Positions 1-7,491 of a DNA stretch of 64,000 bases are shown in pieces. The stretch comes from Thalassospira sp. MCCC 1A01148 (GTDB lineage: Bacteria; Pseudomonadota; Alphaproteobacteria; Rhodospirillales; Thalassospiraceae): positions 1,054,001 to 1,118,000 of the forward strand of contig NZ_LPVZ01000020.1 in the NCBI RefSeq assembly GCF_001613795.1. Direction: 5' to 3'. Under the pieces are notes generated by a model. That model had not been told where the DNA came from and ran no database searches. It saw only the letters and a list, made by a program, of their open reading frames with translations. Each line of letters starts with the position of its first letter. Position 1 is the first letter of the stretch. The translations under genes were made by a program, and so were the position numbers.

Positions 1-162
1 GAAGAAGCGGTCAACGCCATGATCACCATCATTCGCAACAATCGCGAATGGAACGAGGATGCAGGACGCACCCAGCTCCTGAAGTTTTTTGAAGCCTGGG
101 GCCCGATGGACCCTGCCAGCGTCGCCGGACGCCGTGCCTTATCGACGGTATTGTTTTCATGA
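1..162 (+). CDS. C-terminal end of a YbbN-like thioredoxin/TPR protein (partial)
   Basis: The reading frame is open from the first base and stops at 160-162, giving 53 C-terminal residues. The tail, with MITIIRNNREWNEDAGR followed by LLKFFEAWG and ending [10 protein letters not shown], resembles the last TPR-like helices of alphaproteobacterial YbbN/CnoX proteins, which fuse a thioredoxin fold to TPR repeats and act as a redox-responsive co-chaperone. The thioredoxin domain lies outside the window and cannot be inspected. The stop overlaps the next start as ATGA, so the two genes are translationally coupled. The assignment rests on a short tail and on synteny with a LON-domain gene. Confidence 0.6.
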   Translation, partial: EEAVNAMITIIRNNREWNEDAGRTQLLKFFEAWGPMDPASVAGRRALSTVLFS

Positions 163-851
163 GCATATGCGGCCCCTTTGATCCTGAACTTTCGGATCTT
201 CCGGAAACCATGCCAGTATTCCCGCTGAGCGGTGCGCTTTTGCTGCCGCGCGGGCATCTGCCGCTCAATATTTTTGAGCCGCGATACATGAATATGGTGA
301 CTGATGCCCTTGGACAGGACCGGATCATCGGCATGATCCAGCCCCGTCCGGATCAGAACAACGCCTATTTCATGGACCCGGAAAACCCTAAAATCTTTTC
401 GACAGGATGTGCGGGCCGCATTACCGCCTTTAGTGAAACCGACGATGGCCGCTTCCTGATCACGCTGACCGGCGTATGCCGTTTTAACGTCATCGAGGAA
501 TTACCCGAAAATAGCGGCGGCTATCGCCGGGTACGCGGCGATTTCGACCCCTGGCGGGATGATCTGGAAATTCCCGAGGCGAATGACATGCCGATCAATC
601 GTGATCGGTTGCGCATGGCGCTAGAGGCCTATTTTGCTCAGCATTCGTTACGGTCGTGCTGGGATACCCTGGCAGACAGCGATGATGAAATGCTGATCAC
701 CACCATTTCCATGGGCTGTCGGCTCAGTCCGCTTGAAAAACAGGCTTTGCTCGAATGCACAACCCTGTATGATCGCGGCGATATGCTCACGACGTTGCTT
801 GAGATGGCTGTCCACGCCGATCCAAAGCAGACGTACAGCAACTCCAACTGA
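159..851 (+). CDS. LON peptidase substrate-binding domain protein
   Basis: A 230-residue cytoplasmic protein that corresponds to the N-terminal substrate-binding (LON/PUA-like) domain of Lon protease without the AAA+ or peptidase parts. The family hallmark near the N terminus is visible: a PVFPL strand, then [14 protein letters not shown], and later GRITAF and [11 protein letters not shown] strands. Stand-alone LON-domain proteins are common in proteobacteria; their ligand is unknown. The start overlaps the upstream stop by 4 bp. A Trm112-like gene and a DUF971 gene follow on the same strand, a grouping common in alphaproteobacteria. The fold is confident; the biological role is not known. 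Confidence 0.85.
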   Translation: MSICGPFDPELSDLPETMPVFPLSGALLLPRGHLPLNIFEPRYMNMVTDALGQDRIIGMIQPRPDQNNAYFMDPENPKIFSTGCAGRITAFSETDDGRFLITLTGVCRFNVIEELPENSGGYRRVRGDFDPWRDDLEIPEANDMPINRDRLRMALEAYFAQHSLRSCWDTLADSDDEMLITTISMGCRLSPLEKQALLECTTLYDRGDMLTTLLEMAVHADPKQTYSNSN

Positions 852-898
852 CCATTCATGCCGTCCTGGACGACATAGTTAACCCGAAGGCTGAATTC

Positions 899-1087
899 AT
901 GACTGCGACCCCAAGCCCGGTAGACCCGAAACTTCTTGAAATCCTTGTCTGTCCGGTAACAAAACAGGCGCTGGAATATGATCGCGACAATAACGAATTG
1001 ATCAGCCCCAAAGCCGGTCTTGCCTATCCGATCCGTGATGGCATTCCGATCATGCTGCCTGATGAAGCCCGCGCCATCGAAGATTAA
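899..1087 (+). CDS. Trm112 family protein (UPF0434)
   Basis: A 62-residue protein. Trm112 in eukaryotes is a small zinc-binding activator of several methyltransferases; bacterial UPF0434 members such as YcaR are short homologues with little functional data. The core [16 protein letters not shown], then [21 protein letters not shown], fits the family along its whole length. Only one cysteine is present: the second cysteine of the usual CPxC knuckle is a threonine and the later cysteine is replaced by SPKAG, so the classical zinc site looks lost. It sits 15 bp before the DUF971 gene and is probably cotranscribed with it. Confidence 0.88.
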   Translation: MTATPSPVDPKLLEILVCPVTKQALEYDRDNNELISPKAGLAYPIRDGIPIMLPDEARAIED

Positions 1088-1102
1088 GGCAAACAGCCTG
1101 TC

Positions 1103-1489
1103 ATGACACAAGACAGCTTCACCCCGGCTTTTACCCCGGTTGAAATCAATTATCTGCGTGATGATCGCATTCTGGAAATTATCTGGGATGACGGTGTGAA
1201 AACCCGCCTTGGTGCCGAGTTGCTTCGGGTTGAAAGCCCGTCAGCCGAGGTTCAGGGGCATCATCCCTCGGAAAAGAAAATCATCGCCGGACGCCGCCAT
1301 GTCGGCATCATTGATATTGTGCCGGTCGGGAACTATGCCGTGCGCATCAGTTTTGATGACTTGCATGATAGCGGCCTGTTCAGCTGGCAATATCTGCGCG
1401 AGATGCACGACAATCAGGACAATCTTTGGGCGGACTATCTCGCTGCACTCGAAGCACGCGGACTTTCGCGCGATCCCGCTAAACGATAG
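1103..1489 (+). CDS. DUF971 domain protein
   Basis: A 128-residue protein made of one DUF971 domain, also called the gamma-butyrobetaine hydroxylase-like N-terminal domain. Visible family features are a basic/aromatic strand pattern (RILEIIWDDGV), a GRRHVGIIDIVPVGNYAVRI segment and the FSWQYLREM motif near residues 90-100. In hydroxylases this domain carries a zinc-binding region, and stand-alone versions have been linked to Fe-S cluster carriers; a catalytic role cannot be inferred here. It is the last gene of the plus-strand group and is followed after 43 bp by an intrinsic terminator. Confidence 0.85.
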   Translation: MTQDSFTPAFTPVEINYLRDDRILEIIWDDGVKTRLGAELLRVESPSAEVQGHHPSEKKIIAGRRHVGIIDIVPVGNYAVRISFDDLHDSGLFSWQYLREMHDNQDNLWADYLAALEARGLSRDPAKR

Positions 1490-1531
1490 CAACCGCGCCG
1501 CATCCCGCCAGTCCATGAAGACCCCCAAAAC

Positions 1532-1567
1532 AAAAGCGGCCCTGCCAATGACAGGACCGCTTTTTTA
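1532..1567. terminator. Bidirectional intrinsic terminator (DUF971 gene / ompW)
   Basis: An inverted repeat with arms AAAAGCGGCCCTG and CAGGACCGCTTTT (one C/A mismatch) around a 7-base loop, followed by a T run. An A run precedes the stem, so it should work for the plus-strand group and for the convergent ompW gene. Confidence 0.85.
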
Positions 1568-1606
1568 AATGTTTTGACGAGACGTCCATCCCGTCACTCA
1601 GGTTTC

Positions 1607-2269
1607 CTAGAAGCGATAGCCAACACCGAGGCCAAAGACCCACGGATCAAGATGCGCTTTGGAGGTGTTCGCACCATTGTTGATGCTGACATCGGTATCG
1701 AGATAGATCTTTTTGACGTCGAAGTTGACCGACCACGGGCCGGAAATTGCGTAGTCAAAACCAGCCTGGAAGGCATAGCCAAAGCCGTCATCATACTCTA
1801 CCGAGTTAAACTGACCTGGCTTGGAGTCATAGAAGAAGGTGTAGTTGATACCGGCACCAACATACGGGCTCCAGCGGCTTTCAGGCATGAAGTGGTACTG
1901 CACCGTCAGGGTCGGCGGCAACAGACGAACAGAACCCGCATCAAGGGTCGGGTTCGCCCAATCCAGATCATGCTGGGTGGTTGCAGCGATCAACTCAAAT
2001 GCGATGTTGTCAGTCACGAAGTACGAAAAGTCGACTTCGGGCACGGCATCGTTGCTCAGCTGGCCATGACCAGTGCCGTTGTTGATGTTGTGGTCATAGG
2101 TGTCCTCATCCGGAACCATCGCAATACCGCGCGCACGAATGACAATATCACCGGCCTGTTTGGTTTTGAATTCGGCGGTCTGTGCGGAAGCCGGATTGGC
2201 TGCAACAAGCGAAGCGGCCATCATGCCACCCAACAAAGCGGTGCCAAGAAGTTTGGATTTGAATGACAT
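1607..2269 (-). CDS. ompW: OmpW family outer-membrane protein
   Basis: Predicted 220-residue outer-membrane beta barrel of the OmpW family, which forms a narrow 8-stranded channel for small hydrophobic molecules. The first 30 or so residues form a signal peptide (MSFKSKLLGTALLGG start, cleavage near NPASA-QT). The mature part shows alternating amphipathic strands, an FFVTDNIAFELIAA-type strand, the AGINYTFFYD segment and a C-terminal aromatic residue (GLGVGYRF) typical for BAM recognition. The start at 2269 was chosen because it gives a clean signal peptide and has AGGGGAC just upstream; a longer frame would add 27 polar residues. An FNR-type palindrome lies 62-81 bp upstream. Confidence 0.9.
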   Translation of the reverse strand: MSFKSKLLGTALLGGMMAASLVAANPASAQTAEFKTKQAGDIVIRARGIAMVPDEDTYDHNINNGTGHGQLSNDAVPEVDFSYFVTDNIAFELIAATTQHDLDWANPTLDAGSVRLLPPTLTVQYHFMPESRWSPYVGAGINYTFFYDSKPGQFNSVEYDDGFGYAFQAGFDYAISGPWSVNFDVKKIYLDTDVSINNGANTSKAHLDPWVFGLGVGYRF

Positions 2270-2330
2270 TATCTGTCCCCTGTTAGTTTGATCAACTCGC
2301 TGGGGACATTGCGCCTTTCGGTTTGCTGAC

Positions 2331-2350
2331 TTGTTGACACAAATCAACAA
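2331..2350 (-). promoter_or_regulatory. FNR/CRP-type palindrome upstream of ompW
   Basis: TTGTTGA-N6-TCAACAA is a perfect inverted repeat. Inside it, TTGAC-ACAA-ATCAA matches the FNR/FixK consensus TTGAT-N4-ATCAA at nine of ten fixed positions. Its centre lies about 71 bp before the ompW start, suitable for activation from about -41.5 with a leader of about 30 nt. E. coli ompW is known to be FNR-regulated; oxygen control here is inferred. Confidence 0.55.
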
Positions 2351-2466
2351 GCAACGACAAAAAACGACATGTTTTTGAACGATTTTAAATGACTTTGGAT
2401 CATTTAAGCTGAAGTTCCCGGTTTTTGATCAAAACCAGGTCTTCATCGCACTACATGATCCAGGGA

Positions 2467-3690
2467 CTACAAAGATTTGCCTTGCATCAACTTCGGCAGA
2501 GTCCCGGCATACCCCATGGCATGGGACATGAACGTCTTTTTAAGTGGCGGGATTTTTTCGACCACGGCCAAACCGATATCGCGCGCCCAGCGGACCGGGG
2601 CAATGTCATTTGAAAACAGACGGGTGGTGAGATCGGTAACCGCCAACATCACCGTATTATCAAACCGGCGCCATTGTTCGTACTCTGCCAGGACATCCGC
2701 ACTGCCAATGTCACGACCCAGACGACGGGCATTGACGAGAATTTCGGCCAGAACGGCGACATCACGAATGCCCATATTCAGCCCCTGACCGGCAATGGGA
2801 TGCATGCCATGGGCCGCGTCACCAATCAGCGCCAAGCGATCCTGCGTGTAGTGATAGGCATGCTGCAAACCCAGCGGATAGCAGAAACGCGGACCAATCA
2901 CCTCAAGATCACCCAGATATCCGTCAAACCGACGATGGAGTTCATCCACAAAGGTCTGCTCATCAAGATTGACCAGATAATTGGCCTGTTCGGTGCCCTC
3001 CGTCCAGACGATCGAACAGCGGTTGTCCGTCATTGGCAGAATGGCAAACGGACCGGCAGGCAAGAAGTGTTCAACCGCCAAACCATTATGCGGCTGCTTG
3101 TGCTTGACCGTGCAAACGACCGCACTTTGCTTGTAGCTCCAGTTATAGGTCTTGATCCCGGCCCACTCGCGCAGCATGGACTTGCGCCCCTCTGCGCCGA
3201 TTGCAAGCGGCGCCCGCACAGATTGCCCGTCTGCAAGCGTGATGGTCATATTGCCCTGATCACGGTCAATCGTTTCAACACGTGCCGGTGCAATCATTTT
3301 GACCAGATCGTTTTTTTCAATCGCACGATACAGCGCACTGCGGGTCACAAGGTTTTCGACGATATAGCCAAGCGGTTCGTCACCAACTTCATGGTGATCG
3401 TAATGCAAGAAGAGCGGACTTTGTCCGTCGGCAATCCGGATATCAAGGATCGGTTCGGCCGCATCGGCCATGTTTTCCCAGGCCCCGATAACATCAAGCA
3501 CCGATTTGGAGGCCGCTGCAATCGCACAGGTACGACCATCATAATTTGCGGTCAGGATGGTTTTGGGATCTGCATAATCAATCACTACAGACTTCATACC
3601 ACCATGCGCCAATGCCAGAGCCATGGAAGCGCCATTCAATCCGCCCCCCAGAATAATGACATCGGTTTGAAGTGCCTGCTGATCATGCAT
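2467..3690 (-). CDS. UbiH/UbiF/COQ6-family FAD-dependent ubiquinone biosynthesis hydroxylase
   Basis: Predicted 407-residue flavoprotein monooxygenase that hydroxylates the aromatic ring of a polyprenyl intermediate in ubiquinone synthesis, at the cytoplasmic membrane face. Visible motifs are the N-terminal dinucleotide fold VIILGGGLNGASMALAL, the family NYDGRTCAIAA segment, and GDAAHGMHPIAGQGLNMG, which binds the FAD ribityl chain. Length fits the family. Start 3690 was chosen so that the FAD motif begins about residue 11; the upstream in-frame extension lacks family character. Which ring position is hydroxylated (UbiH, UbiF or UbiL activity) cannot be decided from sequence alone. It lies downstream of nothing obvious and is probably monocistronic. 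Confidence 0.88.
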   Translation of the reverse strand: MHDQQALQTDVIILGGGLNGASMALALAHGGMKSVVIDYADPKTILTANYDGRTCAIAAASKSVLDVIGAWENMADAAEPILDIRIADGQSPLFLHYDHHEVGDEPLGYIVENLVTRSALYRAIEKNDLVKMIAPARVETIDRDQGNMTITLADGQSVRAPLAIGAEGRKSMLREWAGIKTYNWSYKQSAVVCTVKHKQPHNGLAVEHFLPAGPFAILPMTDNRCSIVWTEGTEQANYLVNLDEQTFVDELHRRFDGYLGDLEVIGPRFCYPLGLQHAYHYTQDRLALIGDAAHGMHPIAGQGLNMGIRDVAVLAEILVNARRLGRDIGSADVLAEYEQWRRFDNTVMLAVTDLTTRLFSNDIAPVRWARDIGLAVVEKIPPLKKTFMSHAMGYAGTLPKLMQGKSL

Positions 3691-4052
3691 GTCGCAAATT
3701 CCTGTGTCGTTTGGCCACCGCACATGACGCCGGTTTACCCTGTGGACCGGCGGGCTGCGTTGACCTGACGCAACAAGGCGTCGTGAAAGCGTTGTTTGCA
3801 CATCTTTACCCTGCCCGATACGCGCCTACAACCCGCACCGATCATCGCGGGGCCCGTAATCTTGCCTGCCAGGCCACCGACGATGCATTAAGCCCATCTG
3901 CTGCACACCATCAACCCACAGGCAGCCCATACACTTTACCACGCAATACATGCCCCCAGTTGCAGGAAAACTGGTCTTGATCAGTAAATGACCGCCACAG
4001 GCCATTGAGCTGCAAGTGCTTTTCTTTTCCACGGCCGGTTGATTAAAAAATA

Positions 4053-4086
4053 TGCACATTTTTTGGACAACAACAGATTTTGTGCA
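4053..4086 (+). promoter_or_regulatory. Possible NtrC enhancer half-sites
   Basis: TGCAC at 4053-4057 and GTGCA at 4082-4086 form an inverted pair, each matching one arm of the NtrC consensus TGCACY-N5-GGTGCA but with a wider gap. They lie about 125-160 bp before the expected transcription start, a usual distance for sigma-54 enhancers. The match is partial. Confidence 0.3.
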
Positions 4087-4186
4087 GATTTTAATCCGTA
4101 CAGGGCAAAACAAAGTCATCATTCCATCACTGCGATTCATTATTTTGTCTTTTTCATTCAGTAACTTACAAGATTGATTTTGAGTC

Positions 4187-4202
4187 TGGCACGATTCTTG
4201 GT
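4187..4202 (+). promoter_or_regulatory. Sigma-54 (-24/-12) promoter for glnK-amtB
   Basis: TGGCACG-N4-TTGG matches the RpoN consensus TGGCACG-N4-TTGCW: the -24 element is perfect and the -12 element differs at the C. Spacing is correct. It lies 73 bp before the glnK start, with a transcription start expected near 4213. NtrC/RpoN control of glnK-amtB is well established in proteobacteria. Confidence 0.75.
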
Positions 4203-4229
4203 TTGGAACGGGGGACTGCGAAATCGTGA

Positions 4230-4613
<384 letters not shown>

Positions 4614-4636
4614 GTCCAGAGACAAGGGGAGACATT

Positions 4637-5965
4637 ATGACTATTTCCATGAAGAAAACCGGCCTTGCTGCAGCTGCAGCTACCGCCCTTCTGGCAATCG
4701 CTTCTCCGGCTTTTGCACAGGACGCAGGCGTTCCGGCCGAAACCCAGTTCATTCTCAACAGCTTTAGCTTCCTGTTCAGTGGCGCCGTCGTCATGTTCAT
4801 GGCTGCTGGCTTTGCAATGCTGGAAAGCGGTCTTGTACGGACCAAAAACGTAACCACCATCCTGCTGAAGAACATCGGTCTCTTCTCCATCGCAGGCATC
4901 ATGTACTACCTCATCGGTTACAACCTGATGTACATGGATGTATCTGGCTGGATCGGCTCGTTGAGCCTGTGGAGCGCAGATGACTCCGCTGCCCTTGGTG
5001 GCGACTTCTCTGGCGGTTATTCCGCAACGTCCGACTGGTTCTTCCAGATGGTCTTCGTTGCCACCGCAGCTTCGATCGTTTCCGGTACTGTTGCCGAGCG
5101 TATCAAACTGTGGCCATTCCTGATCTTCGTCGTTGTTCTGACTGGCGTCCTGTATCCGATCACCGGTTCCTGGACCTGGGGCGGCGGCTGGCTCGCAGAG
5201 ATGGGCTTCTCTGACTTTGCCGGTTCCACCATTGTGCACTCGGTCGGCGGCTGGGCTGCTCTGACCGGCGCGATCATCCTTGGTGCTCGTAAAGGCAAGT
5301 ACGGTGAAGACGGTTCGGTTCATCCGATGCCGGGTTCGAACCTTCCGCTTGCAACGCTTGGTACCTTCATCCTGTGGCTCGGCTGGTTCGGCTTCAACGG
5401 TGGTTCCCAGCTTGCTATGGGTACCGGCGCTGACGTTATCGCCATTGCCAACATCTATGGCAACACCACCATGGCTGCTGCTGGCGGTGTGGTTGCAGCA
5501 ATCATCCTGACCCAGATCCTTTACAAAAAGGTCGACCTCACCATGGCACTTAACGGTGCACTGGCTGGTCTGGTCTCGATCACGGCTGCTCCGGACACCC
5601 CGACCATTGGCTCGGCGATCATCATCGGTGCAATCGGTGGTATCCTGGTTGTCATCGCGGTTCCGCTGCTCGACAAACTGAAAATCGACGACGTTGTCGG
5701 TGCTGTTTCGGTTCACCTTGTTGCTGGTATCTGGGGCACACTTGCTGTTCCGTTCACCAATGATGGTGCTTCCTTCGGTACGCAGATCACCGGTATCGTT
5801 GCAATGGGTGCCTTCACCATCGTTGCTTCGTCGATCGTTTGGTTCGCTCTGAAATTCACTGTTGGTATTCGCCTCTCCGAGGAAGAGGAAGCCAACGGTT
5901 CGGATGCGACCGAGCTCGGCCTGGAAGCTTATCCGGAATTCGGCAAGGGTTCCCAGCGCTTCTAA
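4637..5965 (+). CDS. amtB: Ammonium transporter AmtB
   Basis: A 442-residue Amt/MEP/Rh family channel that brings ammonium across the inner membrane when nitrogen is scarce. An N-terminal signal peptide (cleavage near SPAFA-QD) is followed by about 11 transmembrane helices. Family motifs include AAGFAMLESGLVRTKN in the first helix, DFAGSTIVHSVGGWAAL near residue 195 with its conserved Asp and pore His, and FNGGSQLA. The hydrophilic C-terminal tail (LSEEEEANGSDATELGLEA) is the segment that contacts GlnK. AGGGGA gives a good ribosome-binding site. It is the second gene of the nitrogen-controlled operon and ends just before two hairpins. Confidence 0.96.
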   Translation: MTISMKKTGLAAAAATALLAIASPAFAQDAGVPAETQFILNSFSFLFSGAVVMFMAAGFAMLESGLVRTKNVTTILLKNIGLFSIAGIMYYLIGYNLMYMDVSGWIGSLSLWSADDSAALGGDFSGGYSATSDWFFQMVFVATAASIVSGTVAERIKLWPFLIFVVVLTGVLYPITGSWTWGGGWLAEMGFSDFAGSTIVHSVGGWAALTGAIILGARKGKYGEDGSVHPMPGSNLPLATLGTFILWLGWFGFNGGSQLAMGTGADVIAIANIYGNTTMAAAGGVVAAIILTQILYKKVDLTMALNGALAGLVSITAAPDTPTIGSAIIIGAIGGILVVIAVPLLDKLKIDDVVGAVSVHLVAGIWGTLAVPFTNDGASFGTQITGIVAMGAFTIVASSIVWFALKFTVGIRLSEEEEANGSDATELGLEAYPEFGKGSQRF

Positions 5966-5980
5966 GCAAGACATTCTGAC

Positions 5981-6004
5981 GGGTACCGTGTTCGCACGGT
6001 ACCC
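5981..6004 (+). other. Perfect 10-bp hairpin after amtB
   Basis: GGGTACCGTG-TTCG-CACGGTACCC is a perfect 10-bp stem with a four-base TTCG loop, starting 15 bp after the amtB stop. No T run follows, so on its own it is not an intrinsic terminator; it could protect the mRNA 3' end or act together with the terminator that begins 14 bp later. Confidence 0.7.
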
Positions 6005-6017
6005 GATCAACAAGATC

Positions 6018-6055
6018 AAAAGCCCGTCCGGGGAAACCCGGGCGGGCTTTTTTGT
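6018..6055 (+). terminator. Intrinsic terminator of glnK-amtB
   Basis: AAAAGCCCGTCCGGG and CCCGGGCGGGCTTTT pair around a GAAA tetraloop (one T/G position in the stem), followed by TTTTTT. A strong rho-independent terminator. Confidence 0.88.
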
Positions 6056-6244
6056 CGGCGTCATGCAAGCTTTTAGCGGTTTCGCACATCACTATCGCAG
6101 TGGCGGTTTAACGCCGATTTCATGCCGCTCTTAAATGTTTCTTTGCACTTTTGGCATAGGGGTAAAGTCAGGGGATTTTACCCATCTTCTGAAGAACGGC
6201 ACCGCCGATGGCGGGCCACAGACCATGCTGGAATGACGACGAAC

Positions 6245-7435
6245 ATGTTTAACGCGCGCCTGGATCAATTGCCTGCCTATCCGTTTCCGCGATTGGCAAC
6301 CCTGCTTGACGGTATTGAACCCGGTCAGCCACCCCTTGTCATGTCGATCGGCGAACCGCAACACGAACCGCCTGCGATGATCACCGATGCCATGGTCAAG
6401 CATGCCAGCCTCTGGCACAAATATCCGCCCGGCGCGGGCACACCGGAACTCCGCGACGCCATCAAAAACTGGCTGGATCGGCGCTATAACCTGCCCGCAG
6501 ACATGATCAATCGCGATGACCACGTCCTGCCGGTCGCAGGTACACGCGAAGCACTTTATCTGATCGCGACCACCGTCATTCCGCAGGATCAGCCCGGACC
6601 AAAACCCAAGGTCTTGCTGCCAAATCCGTTCTATCAGGTTTATTGCGGGGCAGCGGTTCTCAATGATGCCGAAATGGTACCGCTGGCCGCTGGCCCGGAT
6701 AACGGCTTCATGCCCGATCTTGATCAGATTGACCCAAGTGATCTGGATGCCTGTGCACTGTTCTTCCTGTGCTCGCCCGCCAATCCGCAAGGGGCGATTG
6801 CATCGCGCGACTATCTTGAACAGATCATTGCGCTGGCCCGCAAGCATGACTTCGTTCTGGCCATGGATGAATGCTATGCCGATATCTATGACCGCACCGC
6901 CCCGACGGGCGCGTTGGAAATTTGCGCCGCGCAAGGCGGGAACATGGACAATATTCTTGTCTTCCACAGCCTTTCGAAACGGTCCAGCGCACCGGGTCTG
7001 AGATCGGGCTTTGTTGCCGGTGACGCCAAAATCGTCAAACGCTTCACCGCGCTGCGCAGTTATTGCTCCGCCACGGTTCCGATGCCGGTAATGGCAGCAT
7101 CCACCATGCTTTGGAACGATGATGCCCATGCAGAGGCCAATCGTGACCTCTATCGTGCGAAAATCGACATCGCCGAGGAAGTCTTTGGCAACCGGTTTGG
7201 TTTTTATCGCCCGCCGGGGGGCTTTTTCCTGTGGCTTGATGTTGGTGATGACGAAGCCGCCACCCGGAAAATCTGGAAGGAAACCGGCGTAAAAGTCATT
7301 CCCGGCAGTTACCTGTCGATGACCGATGCTAGGGGCAACAATCCGGGCAAACGGTATATTCGCATTGCCCTTGTTCACGATCTTGAAACCACGCGGGAAG
7401 GACTGACCCGCATCGCGCAGGCATTGGACAATTAG
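6245..7435 (+). CDS. PLP-dependent aminotransferase, DapC-like (succinyldiaminopimelate transaminase)
   Basis: Predicted 396-residue fold-type I aminotransferase of the alphaproteobacterial DapC type, which would transaminate N-succinyl-2-amino-6-ketopimelate in the diaminopimelate/lysine pathway. Visible features are the N-terminal MFNARLDQLPAYPFPRL, LPNPFYQVYCGAA, the FFLCSPANPQG motif, MDECYADIY with the PLP-ring Asp, and SLSKRSSAPGLRSGF, in which Lys245 should form the Schiff base. The start is uncertain: 6245 fits family N termini, 6233 is a second choice, and a longer frame from 6122 looks non-coding. Substrate is inferred from overall resemblance; another class I/II aminotransferase role remains possible. 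Confidence 0.78.
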   Translation: MFNARLDQLPAYPFPRLATLLDGIEPGQPPLVMSIGEPQHEPPAMITDAMVKHASLWHKYPPGAGTPELRDAIKNWLDRRYNLPADMINRDDHVLPVAGTREALYLIATTVIPQDQPGPKPKVLLPNPFYQVYCGAAVLNDAEMVPLAAGPDNGFMPDLDQIDPSDLDACALFFLCSPANPQGAIASRDYLEQIIALARKHDFVLAMDECYADIYDRTAPTGALEICAAQGGNMDNILVFHSLSKRSSAPGLRSGFVAGDAKIVKRFTALRSYCSATVPMPVMAASTMLWNDDAHAEANRDLYRAKIDIAEEVFGNRFGFYRPPGGFFLWLDVGDDEAATRKIWKETGVKVIPGSYLSMTDARGNNPGKRYIRIALVHDLETTREGLTRIAQALDN

Positions 7436-7491
7436 GGTTCAGTGCATCGCACCCAGCAGAACAGCAGGACTTAACCAGAACGGATACCCAG

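Noticed and set aside
2418..2435. Second possible FNR-like palindrome GGTTTTTGATCAAAACC downstream of ompW's promoter region
   Set aside because: The two TTGAT/ATCAA arms overlap instead of having the four-base spacer FNR sites need.
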